64,000 bases of DNA from Acidobacteriaceae bacterium dw_441 (GTDB taxonomy: Bacteria > Acidobacteriota > Terriglobia > Terriglobales > Acidobacteriaceae): assembly GCA_018449715.1 (NCBI GenBank), contig JAAVVA010000005.1, positions 186,001 through 250,000 of the forward strand, written 5' to 3'. The notes under the pieces were generated by a model. That model was given only the letters and a program-made list of their open reading frames with translations, searched no databases and had not been told where the DNA came from. Made by a program: the position numbers and the translations under genes. Shown here in pieces: positions 35,440 through 43,423 of the stretch. Every line of letters starts with the position of its first letter. Position 1 is the stretch's first letter.

Positions 35440-38295
35440 TTACCAGCGTGCCGCAACGCCAAACTGCACAATGCGGGCTTCGAGCGCCGAGCCGCGAACG
35501 GTGGTACTTGCTCCGTTCGGCGTGCCGTCAGCAAAGACCGGCTGCGTGACGCTCAGGTTGGTAGCATTCGTGTGGTTGAAGATGTTGTTCGCTTCCAGGA
35601 GGAACGACGTCGAAAGACGATCGAACAACTTGGGGAAGTTTCTTGTGTAACGAGCGTCCACCTGGTAGACGCTCGGCGAGCGCAGCGTATTGCGTCCCAC
35701 AAACGCGGGGCGCGCCACTGTTGTTGTCGAAGGATCGCCATTGATCGCCGTTCCAGTCAGGATCGTCGCCTGGTCGCCCGAACTGAGAATCCCCAGCACG
35801 GCAAGCATATTGCCGTTTGCCAGCGTGTTCAGGAAGCCGTGGCTCAGGTTGAACTCCGGCTGCATCACGGTGGTCAGGTTGAAGGCGTTGGGGTGATTGA
35901 CCAGGCTGTTGCCGCGGTCGCGCTTCAGGTTGGTTGTGTCTTCGATGCCGACGTTCTGCTCGAAGGAGTTCACCTCCGGGCCATCGGAGATCGAGTGCGA
36001 CCAAGTGTAGTTCGCATTCAGCTGAATGCCGTGCGAAAGTGCATGAACATAGCTGATGGCGAGACCGTTGTAGCTGGTGTTTGCTCCCGACTCCACCTGG
36101 TTGACCTGGTTGAACCGCGAGTCCACGCGAGCCGAGCCAAAGATCGGCCTGCCATCCGCCAGCGTGCCGATGGGGTTGGTCAGGTTGATGTTGTGCATGT
36201 ACTCCAGGTTGCGGCCATTGGTCAGGATGTAGCGAATCGTGAACGTGTCATAGCGGCTGAAATCGTGCGCCAGCTGCAGCGTTGCGTTCCACGTGTACTC
36301 GTTCTTGATCTTTGGCGAAACGGTCGTTACGTTTTGCGCAGGTGGCGTTCCACCTGCGGAAGGAAGGTTCGGAAAGGCCGGGCCATTTGCCGAAGTGAAG
36401 CTGAAGATCTGCGTGCGGTTCGATCCATCCTGGTTCAAAGCATTGAACCAGACATTGGTCGGGGTCTGCTGGTAGAAGATTCCAGCCGAAGCCTTCAGAA
36501 CCGTGTGATCGTCCAACTGGTACGAGAAACCGAGGCGAGGTGAGAAGTTCGTGTTCGGCACATTGAACGAGCGTGAGTTGATGAACGGAGCATTCTTGTT
36601 CGCCTCCGGTCCCTTGAAGCGGTCATAACGTCCGCCGTAGATCAGCGTCAGCTTCGGAGTAACGCGCCACGTATCCTGCGCATACACGCCGAAGAACATC
36701 GAAGCGTATCCCACGCCGGTCAAATCTGTCTGGCTGTCGAACTGCGAGTAGGCATAGGGGTTGGTGCCATTCTTCGCCGCCAGATAGTTATTGAGCGAGC
36801 TGAAGGTATAGCGGTTAAAACTGAGGCTGCGCTGACGGTTGATCAACTCCGCCAGGTTGAACCCGGCCTTGATCGTGTGGGCTCCGCGGACGTAAGTGAC
36901 GTTGTCGCTTCCGCTGGGAACCTTGTCGGTGTACTGATCGCCGGCATTCGACGTGCTGCCAAGAGTAGCCACACCAGGAATCACAATGGCGGGGCCAGCA
37001 TCCGGAACGGACGGCGTATGCGCATTGTTGCGGAAGGGCCACGAGAAGCGAAGCTCGTTCACCGTGTGATCGTTGATGACGCTGGTCAACTGCATACCGA
37101 TCACGTGTGCGCGGTCCACAAAGTCAGCGCCTGCGCTGCGAACATTCAGACCGCCCACCTGCGTGTTGAAGGGGAAGTCGTTCTTGAAGTAGTTGTAGCG
37201 AATAAACATCGAGTTCTTGCTGTTGATCGTCCAGTCTCCGCGTCCCAGCACGAAGTTGCCGTGCAGCAGACCGGGTGCCGCGGCAACATCATCGGGAGTC
37301 AGCCCCAGCGTTTGAATGTTCGCAGGAGTGATGGTGACCGGCGAAGGCTGTCCACGCACCACGTGCTCATAGGCCCCGAAGAAGAACAGCTTATTCTTGA
37401 TGACCGGGCCGCCCAGGTTCGCCGAGTAGTCCTCAAGCTGCAGGTTCGGCTTCGCCTGCGCTTTATTTGCGAAGAAAGGATACGCTGTCGCATCCTGCCA
37501 GCGCCGCAGCCACTGGAACAGTCCGTGATAGTCGTTCGAGCCGCTGTTCGAGATCACGTTGTAGACATTGCCTGTCGTCCATCCGTATTCAGGAGCAAAG
37601 CTGTTCGAAACCGTCTGGACCTCTTTGATAAAGATGTTGCCGATGGGAAACAGGCGCAGGCCGATGCGGTCGCTCTGCGTGTTCACCATGCCGTCCATCT
37701 GGTAGTTGATGCGGTCCAGCAGTCCGTTCGTGTTCAGCGTGCGCGGAATGCCTAGTTCCTGGTTCGGGTGTCCGCTGACGCCGGGCTGAAAGAGGATGAA
37801 GTTGTAAGGATTGCGCGAGGTCAGCGGAAGATTCTCAACCTCACGCGAATCCAGAGTGCGCTGTACGTTCAAGGTCGAAGGGTCGATGCCGATCGTCGTC
37901 GCCGTAACCTCGATCTGCTCCGACGTATTTCCAATCGCAAGCGCACTATCCAGCGTGGCTTCCTTACCGGCGGTCAGAAGGATGTTTTCGTAGTTCGCCG
38001 TGGAAAATCCATCCTTCGAGATGGTGACCTTGTAGTTTCCCAGCGGGAGGTTGACCACCACGAAGTAGCCATCGGACTCCGTTTGGATGGTCCTGTTATA
38101 GCCCACCTCGGGATTGGAGATGGTGATGCTCGCCCCGGGGATCGAAGCGCCGCTGGCATCGGCGACGTGCCCGCGGATCGTTCCGTTAATCGATTGCGAC
38201 TGTCCCCATGCGGGAGAGGATGCAACCACAGCAGGGAGCCCCGCGATAAGCGCGGCTCCAAGAAGGGAGATTCGAACACTGCGAAGAGTCGACAA
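35440..38295 (-). CDS. Oar-like TonB-dependent receptor
   Basis: An outer-membrane transporter of 951 residues. The start appears to be TTG 38295 with a GGAGG ribosome site, leading into a signal peptide (SVRISLLGAALIAGLPAVVA). A carboxypeptidase-regulatory-like domain follows (GTIRGHVADASGASIPGASI to NYKVTISKDGF), then a plug (NTNGLLDRINYQMDGMVNTQ). The barrel ends in VQFGVAARW with the terminal aromatic residue. It lies between a ROK regulator and the ArgH-like/permease pair. Its promoter carries the same -10 context as the first receptor. The substrate is unknown. Confidence 0.93.
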   Translation of the reverse strand: MSTLRSVRISLLGAALIAGLPAVVASSPAWGQSQSINGTIRGHVADASGASIPGASITISNPEVGYNRTIQTESDGYFVVVNLPLGNYKVTISKDGFSTANYENILLTAGKEATLDSALAIGNTSEQIEVTATTIGIDPSTLNVQRTLDSREVENLPLTSRNPYNFILFQPGVSGHPNQELGIPRTLNTNGLLDRINYQMDGMVNTQSDRIGLRLFPIGNIFIKEVQTVSNSFAPEYGWTTGNVYNVISNSGSNDYHGLFQWLRRWQDATAYPFFANKAQAKPNLQLEDYSANLGGPVIKNKLFFFGAYEHVVRGQPSPVTITPANIQTLGLTPDDVAAAPGLLHGNFVLGRGDWTINSKNSMFIRYNYFKNDFPFNTQVGGLNVRSAGADFVDRAHVIGMQLTSVINDHTVNELRFSWPFRNNAHTPSVPDAGPAIVIPGVATLGSTSNAGDQYTDKVPSGSDNVTYVRGAHTIKAGFNLAELINRQRSLSFNRYTFSSLNNYLAAKNGTNPYAYSQFDSQTDLTGVGYASMFFGVYAQDTWRVTPKLTLIYGGRYDRFKGPEANKNAPFINSRSFNVPNTNFSPRLGFSYQLDDHTVLKASAGIFYQQTPTNVWFNALNQDGSNRTQIFSFTSANGPAFPNLPSAGGTPPAQNVTTVSPKIKNEYTWNATLQLAHDFSRYDTFTIRYILTNGRNLEYMHNINLTNPIGTLADGRPIFGSARVDSRFNQVNQVESGANTSYNGLAISYVHALSHGIQLNANYTWSHSISDGPEVNSFEQNVGIEDTTNLKRDRGNSLVNHPNAFNLTTVMQPEFNLSHGFLNTLANGNMLAVLGILSSGDQATILTGTAINGDPSTTTVARPAFVGRNTLRSPSVYQVDARYTRNFPKLFDRLSTSFLLEANNIFNHTNATNLSVTQPVFADGTPNGASTTVRGSALEARIVQFGVAARW

Positions 38296-38419
38296 GGAAG
38301 CCTCCAGAGAACCGTCGAAACGGATTTTTCTCGTTTCAGAATGCGAAACTGCGATCGCAAAAAGTCCGTCAGGACGGAGAACTTAGTAAAACCTATTAAG
38401 TAAGTGGTAAGATGCCCCA

Positions 38420-38448
38420 ACACTAGTGAAGTGTTAAGGCCTTGTCAA
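38420..38448 (-). promoter_or_regulatory. sigma-70-type promoter of the second TonB receptor
   Basis: On the minus strand TTGACA (38443-38448) and TAGTGT (38420-38425) are 17 nt apart, about 125 nt ahead of the start codon. The -10 lies in a 6-bp inverted repeat, AACACT/AGTGTT at 38419-38435, which may be a regulator site. Confidence 0.65.
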
Positions 38449-38471
38449 TAAAAAACTCGAGTTTCGAGGGC

Positions 38472-39695
38472 TCAAGCCAGCAAACGAGCTTCAGTGGCCG
38501 TCAGGCTGAGGAAGATCGCACCGTGAAGCTGCGCCTGTGTTCCCAGCGAGCTTGACCGCACCTGGGGCCGGGCAAACTCATTGTGAGCCAGCAGCTTCTC
38601 GGTGCCTCTACAAAGCTCCGGATGCGAGCCAACTCCGCCCCCGAGGATGACGACCTCCGGGTCCAGCACCAGCGACATCTCGACGATGCAATCCGTCAGG
38701 ATCTGCGAGGTGCTGTTCACGACCTGGATTGCCAGGCGATCACCGTCCACGGCCAGATCGAAGATCTCCGTCGCGCGCAGCTTCGCCAGCTCTGGCGTGG
38801 AGCGGCGCTCGCGAGCCAGAAGTTTCTGCCACTCCGCTTCGATGCCAAGTCCGCCGATCGAGCGTTCCATCTGCCCGGTCTGGTGAACCTCGATCGTCCT
38901 GCGCGGTTGTCCGTGTACGGCGGAGTAGCCAATCTCTCCCGCACTCCAGTTTGCTCCGTGGTGCAGGTGCCCACGCAGAAAAATACCCGCGCCGACACCT
39001 GTTCCCAGGGCGATAAAGATGAAGTTCTCAATGCCCGAGGCGGAACCGCGCCACTGCTCGCCGACAGCGGCGAGATTGGTGTCGTTTTCCACCGTGGCCT
39101 CTGTCCCGATCTCGCGCTCGATCATGCTGCGCAGCGGGACATCGTTCCAGTCGCGAAGATTCGGGGCTGAGAGGACGACGCCGGAGTTGACGTTCGTCAC
39201 GCCCGGAGCCCCCACTGTAATGTGCAGCACCTTCTTCAGCGAGGTCGAGGCATCCTGGCACATCATCTTCAGGCCATCGTGAATCAGACCGCACACGGCC
39301 TTTGGGGTGCGCTGTTTTTCCGTGAACTGTGTCGCCCACTGCGTCACGATGCGGCCATTCAGATCGGCCAGAACCATGCGGAGGCGCGTGCCTCCAATGT
39401 CGACTCCCGCAACGTAACCGTGCGTCGCATTGAAGCGCAGCATCTCTGGAGGACGCCCTCCGCTTGACTCGCCATCGCCAAGGTTTTCCACCAGATTCAA
39501 TGACTCCAGGTACGTGACCGCGCTCGAAACCGTGGGAGCGCTCAGTCCTGAAAGACGCACGAGGTCGGCCTTGGAGCAGGGGCTGTTCTCCCGCAGCAGT
39601 CTTAGAAGAGTGCGTGCATTCGACTGGCGAAGGTGCGAGGGACGCGAAGGGGTTCCTGTCGGATACTCGATGGAGGTGGAGGTCGTAAATCGCAT
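38472..39695 (-). CDS. ROK-family transcriptional regulator (NagC/Mlc-like)
   Basis: A 407-residue repressor-type ROK protein. The N-terminal winged helix is seen in LLRENSPCSKADLVRLSGLS and APTVSSAVTYLESLNLVEN. The sugar-kinase-like domain has the phosphate loop VAGVDIGGTRLRMVLADLNG, the catalytic-type ENDTNLAAVGEQWRG and FIALGTGVGAGIFLRGHLHH. The usual zinc motif CxCGxxGCxE that follows is absent; the region reads GEIGYSAVHGQPRRTIEVHQ with no Cys. It is divergent from the PIG-L gene and upstream of the receptor. Amino sugars or glucose derivatives are typical inducers, which fits the PIG-L and SIS neighbours. Confidence 0.92.
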   Translation of the reverse strand: MRFTTSTSIEYPTGTPSRPSHLRQSNARTLLRLLRENSPCSKADLVRLSGLSAPTVSSAVTYLESLNLVENLGDGESSGGRPPEMLRFNATHGYVAGVDIGGTRLRMVLADLNGRIVTQWATQFTEKQRTPKAVCGLIHDGLKMMCQDASTSLKKVLHITVGAPGVTNVNSGVVLSAPNLRDWNDVPLRSMIEREIGTEATVENDTNLAAVGEQWRGSASGIENFIFIALGTGVGAGIFLRGHLHHGANWSAGEIGYSAVHGQPRRTIEVHQTGQMERSIGGLGIEAEWQKLLARERRSTPELAKLRATEIFDLAVDGDRLAIQVVNSTSQILTDCIVEMSLVLDPEVVILGGGVGSHPELCRGTEKLLAHNEFARPQVRSSSLGTQAQLHGAIFLSLTATEARLLA

Positions 39696-39735
39696 GAGGT
39701 CGTCTGTCGAGTCATCATAACCTAAATTTGTTAAT

Positions 39736-39769
39736 AAACTTTACAAAGTTTTCCGCATCGTGATATCCA
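39736..39769. promoter_or_regulatory. ROK/PIG-L intergenic palindrome and promoter
   Basis: AAACTTT-AC-AAAGTTT at 39736-39751 is a perfect 16-nt palindrome. TTTACA (39740-39745) within it and TATCCA (39764-39769) are 18 nt apart and could form the PIG-L promoter. A repressor bound at the palindrome would cover the -35; the ROK protein is the obvious candidate. Confidence 0.5.
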
Positions 39770-39871
39770 TTACCAACAAAGAGAGAAGAACCTCTTCCAT
39801 CTGCACTGAATCAAAGAGAAGATCATTCTTATCCGAATCGCATAGACGTAACTGCCAGGAGCCCTTTGTCC

Positions 39872-42733
39872 ATGAGACCTGATGTTCGCCGCGGGACCGT
39901 AGCTGCTCTCCTTACCCTTTCGTTCTCTCTGCAAGCCTCGATTGCGGTTGCGCAGCAACCCGAGATCGCGCACTACCAGTCTGCTTACGCTCGCCCGCTT
40001 CCCATTGACCGCGGCTCCGCTGGCCTCTCGCAGACGCTTCGTTCGCTCCACACCCGTGCCTCGCTGGCGATGGTGACGGCGCATCCCGACGATGAGGATG
40101 GCGGCATGCTCGCCTATGAGAGCCGCGGACAGGGCGTCGATACCACGCTGCTCACGCTTAATCGCGGCGAAGGCGGCCAGAACGTCATGACCTCCGACTA
40201 CTGGGACGAGCTCGGCACGCTGCGCACGCAGGAGCTTCTCGCCGCGGGCAACTACTATGGCGTTCACCAGTACTGGACCCGCGTCGCTGACTTCGGCTTC
40301 TCAAAGACCATTGAAGAAGCCCTGAAGACCTGGGGCGAAGACCGCGTCCTTTATGACGTTATCCGGGCCATCCGCATTCAGCGTCCTCTCGTCGTCACCA
40401 GCGTCTTCGCAGGCAATGTCTCCGACGGCCACGGCCACCACCAGGTCGCGGGATACGCCGCGCAGCGTGTCTACGCGATGGCGGGCGACCCAAAGGTCTT
40501 CCCCGACCAGATCAAGGCTGGTCTCCAGCCCTGGTCGCCTCTCAAGGTCTACGCCCGCGTGCCTTTTGCGCGTGTGACCGAAAAGGGCATTTACGACTAT
40601 GCCACCGGCCACTGGGAGCCTGTCCGCTTCCGCAACTACGTCAACAACACGTGGATCGAGGGAGTTCCCTCCGCGACGGTTGAGGTTCCCAGCGGAACCT
40701 ACGATCCCATGCTCGGTTCTTCGTACATGCAGGTCTCGCGAGAGGGCCTCAACAACCAGAAGACGCAGAACGGCGGCATCGCCATTCCTCTTCCGCGCCC
40801 AACCTCGACGCCGTACCATCTCTATGCCTCACGTGTAGGCTCCTCCGAACACGAGAAGACTTTCTTCGACGGCATCGACATCACGCTCGCCGGAATCGCT
40901 ACCTACGCTCCGGCCTCTGAGCAGGCCTCGTGGCGCGAGAAGCTCAACGCGCTCAATGCGACAGTCGAGTCGGCGACCTCCTCCTTCAACGCCACGAATC
41001 CCGCCACCATTGCCCCCACGCTGGCCAAGGGACTAGCCCAGACCAACGCGCTCCTCGATGAAGTTGCCAAGAGCAAGCTCTCTGCTGAGGCGCGTTACAA
41101 CATGGCGCACGAGCTGACCATCAAGCAGCAGCAGTTCAACCTCGCGCTCCAGCAGTCTCTCGGCCTGGCGCTTCTTGCCAACACGACCGAAGGCGATGCC
41201 CCCCGCCGCGTGGGACCCTTCGGCGATATGTCCACCCAGACGACCACCTCGCAGACCGTCGTTCCCGGCAACAAGGTTAATGTGGCGGTCCACCTCGCCA
41301 ACCAGGGCGCTGAGCCCGTAGCGATTACTGCGGTCGATGTTGTCTCCGAGGCAGGCACTGGATTCACCGTGACCCCGCAGACCTCTGCTACCGGCAACCT
41401 CGCCGCCGCAACCTCGCGTGACCAGACCTTCGAGGTCGCCGTACCCCGCACGGCCGAGCTGACAAAGCCCTACTTCAGCCGCCCCAGCCTTGAGCAGTCC
41501 TACTACGACCTCAACGATCCGCAGTACCTCAATCTTCCCTCGCGGCCCTATCCGCTTCTTGCCACCGCCACGGTTACATATCACGACGTCGCCATCAAGC
41601 TTGCTGGAGTTGTCCAGACGGTGCATCCCATCAACGGCGAAGGCCCCGTGCTTGAGCCTCTGCTTGTGGCCCCGGCCATCTCGCTCAGCGTCAGCCCTTA
41701 TGCTGGAGTCGTCGCGCTCAACAGCTCCTCACTTGAGCTTCATGTCTCTTTGCACAGCAGCGTGAAGGGAGCGGCCAAAGGCACCGTTCGCCTCGATCTT
41801 CCCGCCGGATGGAAGTCCACCCCCGAGGTTGCCGACTTCTCCACCCAGCGCGAGGGCGAAGATCAGAACCTTACCTTCAAGGTCACGCCGCAGCAGGTGC
41901 AGGCCAAGCCCTACACCATCACTGCCGTCGCTGAGTACAACGGAGAGAAGTTCACCCAGGGCTTCCAGACCGTCGGATACCCCGGACTTCGCCCCTATCC
42001 GCACTATCGCCCCGCGACCTACCGCACCACCGGCGTCGATGTGAAGACCGCGCCTGACCTCCGCGTCGGCTACATCATGGGCACGGGAGACGACGTCGCC
42101 ACCTCGCTGGCCGACATCGGCATTCACCCCACGCAGCTCACTCCCGCGGAGGTCGCCTCGGCTGACCTTTCGCGCTACGACGCTATCATTCTCGGCATCC
42201 GCACCTACGCCGCGCGGCCGGAGCTAAAGACCTTCAACAGTCGCCTGCTCGAGTACGCGCACAACGGCGGAGTTGTCATCGTGCAGTACCAGACCCCCGA
42301 GTACGACCGCAACTACGGCCCCTACCCGCTCACGCTCTCGGGCGATCCCGAGAAGGTCGTTGAAGAGGACTGCAAGGTGCAGATCCTCCTTCCCAACGAC
42401 CCCGTCATGAGCTGGCCGAACAAGCTCACGACCGCCGACTTCGACAACTGGGTCGAGGAGCGCGGCCACGGCTTCATGCGTCAGTGGGATTCCCACTTCA
42501 TCGCCCCCACCGAGATGCACGACACCGATCAGGACCCGCAGAAGGGCGGTCTTCTCTACGCCCGTTACGGCAAGGGAGCCTACGTCTATCTCGCTTATGC
42601 CTTCTTCCGCCAGATGCCCGACGGAGTCCCCGGCTCCTACCGGATCATGGCCAACCTCATCAGCATGGGTAAAAATCCGGAGCTTGCCCTCGGCAAACAG
42701 GCTGCTGCTTCCACGGCCTCTGGAACCCACTAA
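39872..42733 (+). CDS. large exported PIG-L-family deacetylase
   Basis: A 953-residue protein. ATG 39872 is preferred over the in-frame TTG six bases upstream because AGGAG is spaced 10 nt from it. A signal peptide (AALLTLSFSLQASIAVAQ) is followed by a PIG-L zinc deacetylase domain with AMVTAHPDDEDGGMLAYESR and the metal His pair in GNVSDGHGHHQVAGYAAQR. The middle holds beta-sandwich NEW3/CARDB-like regions. The C-terminus (from LRVGYIMGTGDDVATSLADI to YVYLAYAFFRQMPDGVPGSY) resembles a ThuA/class I amidotransferase-like fold. PIG-L enzymes remove acetyl from GlcNAc-type substrates. Gene context (ROK, SIS) fits amino sugar glycans. Confidence 0.9.
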   Translation: MRPDVRRGTVAALLTLSFSLQASIAVAQQPEIAHYQSAYARPLPIDRGSAGLSQTLRSLHTRASLAMVTAHPDDEDGGMLAYESRGQGVDTTLLTLNRGEGGQNVMTSDYWDELGTLRTQELLAAGNYYGVHQYWTRVADFGFSKTIEEALKTWGEDRVLYDVIRAIRIQRPLVVTSVFAGNVSDGHGHHQVAGYAAQRVYAMAGDPKVFPDQIKAGLQPWSPLKVYARVPFARVTEKGIYDYATGHWEPVRFRNYVNNTWIEGVPSATVEVPSGTYDPMLGSSYMQVSREGLNNQKTQNGGIAIPLPRPTSTPYHLYASRVGSSEHEKTFFDGIDITLAGIATYAPASEQASWREKLNALNATVESATSSFNATNPATIAPTLAKGLAQTNALLDEVAKSKLSAEARYNMAHELTIKQQQFNLALQQSLGLALLANTTEGDAPRRVGPFGDMSTQTTTSQTVVPGNKVNVAVHLANQGAEPVAITAVDVVSEAGTGFTVTPQTSATGNLAAATSRDQTFEVAVPRTAELTKPYFSRPSLEQSYYDLNDPQYLNLPSRPYPLLATATVTYHDVAIKLAGVVQTVHPINGEGPVLEPLLVAPAISLSVSPYAGVVALNSSSLELHVSLHSSVKGAAKGTVRLDLPAGWKSTPEVADFSTQREGEDQNLTFKVTPQQVQAKPYTITAVAEYNGEKFTQGFQTVGYPGLRPYPHYRPATYRTTGVDVKTAPDLRVGYIMGTGDDVATSLADIGIHPTQLTPAEVASADLSRYDAIILGIRTYAARPELKTFNSRLLEYAHNGGVVIVQYQTPEYDRNYGPYPLTLSGDPEKVVEEDCKVQILLPNDPVMSWPNKLTTADFDNWVEERGHGFMRQWDSHFIAPTEMHDTDQDPQKGGLLYARYGKGAYVYLAYAFFRQMPDGVPGSYRIMANLISMGKNPELALGKQAAASTASGTH

Positions 42734-42746
42734 ATCCTTTTGCACG

Positions 42747-42783
42747 GCGGTGCGGGAACGTTAGCTTCCGCACCGCATTTTTT
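42747..42783 (+). terminator. intrinsic terminator of the PIG-L gene
   Basis: GCGGTGCGG (42747-42755) pairs with CCGCACCGC (42768-42776), followed by ATTTTTT. It starts 14 nt after the stop codon. Confidence 0.85.
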
Positions 42784-42824
42784 CTCCCAGCTCTCTTGTT
42801 GAACCGTTATCCTGATCCCCCAAA

Positions 42825-42871
42825 GTCGTCATTCTGAGCCCAGCGAAGACTCCTTGTATTTTTTGCAGGAT
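42825..42871 (+). repeat. dispersed GAGCGCAGCGAAG repeat, copy 3
   Basis: Contains GTCGTCATTCTGAGCCCAGC then GAAGACTCCTTGTATTTTTT and GCAGGATG, a diverged member of the same element family, located between the PIG-L terminator and the cupin gene. Confidence 0.55.
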
Positions 42872-42965
42872 GCTAGCCCTCCACAAAACCATCTCTCAAC
42901 CGCAGCCCTCCCACTCGCAAACGATTATCCTCAAGCAAGAGCCAAGCTCACGAGGAGAGCCTCAC

Positions 42966-43364
42966 ATGGACATCAAACGCAACGGCACGCAGCCTTCTGT
43001 CAAAGGCCCCGCTGACTGGTTCACCGGTACCGTGCGGATCGACCCTCTACTGCAGGCCCCCGCGCCCGCGCGCGTCCAGGGCGCTCACGTCACCTTCGAG
43101 CCCGGAGCCCGCACCGCCTGGCACACGCACCCTCTCGGTCAGACCATCATCGTGACCTCCGGCGTCGGCCTCGCCCAGCGCTGGGGAGGCCCCATCGAGG
43201 AGATTCATCCCGGCGATGTCGTCTGGTTTCCTCCCGAAGAGAAGCACTGGCACGGAGCCTCCCCGGCCAACGCCATGACCCACATCGCCATCCAGGAGCA
43301 GCTTGACGGCAAGGCCGTCGACTGGATGGAGCACGTCACCGACGAGCAGTACGGCTCGCGATAA
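42966..43364 (+). CDS. small cupin protein (132 aa, mandelonitrile-lyase/quercetinase-like type)
   Basis: A 132-residue cytosolic cupin. ATG 42966 has GAGGAGA upstream. Metal ligands are visible in [19 protein letters not shown] (cupin motif 1) and [20 protein letters not shown] (motif 2). The start [20 protein letters not shown] and the end [13 protein letters not shown] match the widespread group annotated as cupin/(R)-mandelonitrile lyase-like or linked to carboxymuconolactone decarboxylases. The true substrate is unknown. It lies 59 nt upstream of the SIS gene on the same strand, but a probable separate promoter/operator lies between them. Confidence 0.87.
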   Translation: MDIKRNGTQPSVKGPADWFTGTVRIDPLLQAPAPARVQGAHVTFEPGARTAWHTHPLGQTIIVTSGVGLAQRWGGPIEEIHPGDVVWFPPEEKHWHGASPANAMTHIAIQEQLDGKAVDWMEHVTDEQYGSR

Positions 43365-43407
43365 CCCGCTTTCTCGCCCCACGGCGCAGCAGCTAAACTT
43401 GGTATAG

Positions 43408-43422
43408 AGGTATAGACGACTT
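43408..43422. promoter_or_regulatory. NagR/DasR-like operator at the SIS gene start
   Basis: AGGTATAGACGACTT closely matches the GntR-type NagR/YvoA site (TGGTATAGACCACT as I recall it). A second partial copy, TTGGTATAGAGG, lies at 43399-43410. The site ends one base before the ATG, so repressor binding would cover the transcription start. Both copies contain TATAGA, a possible -10. Confidence 0.45.
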
Positions 43423-43423
43423 A

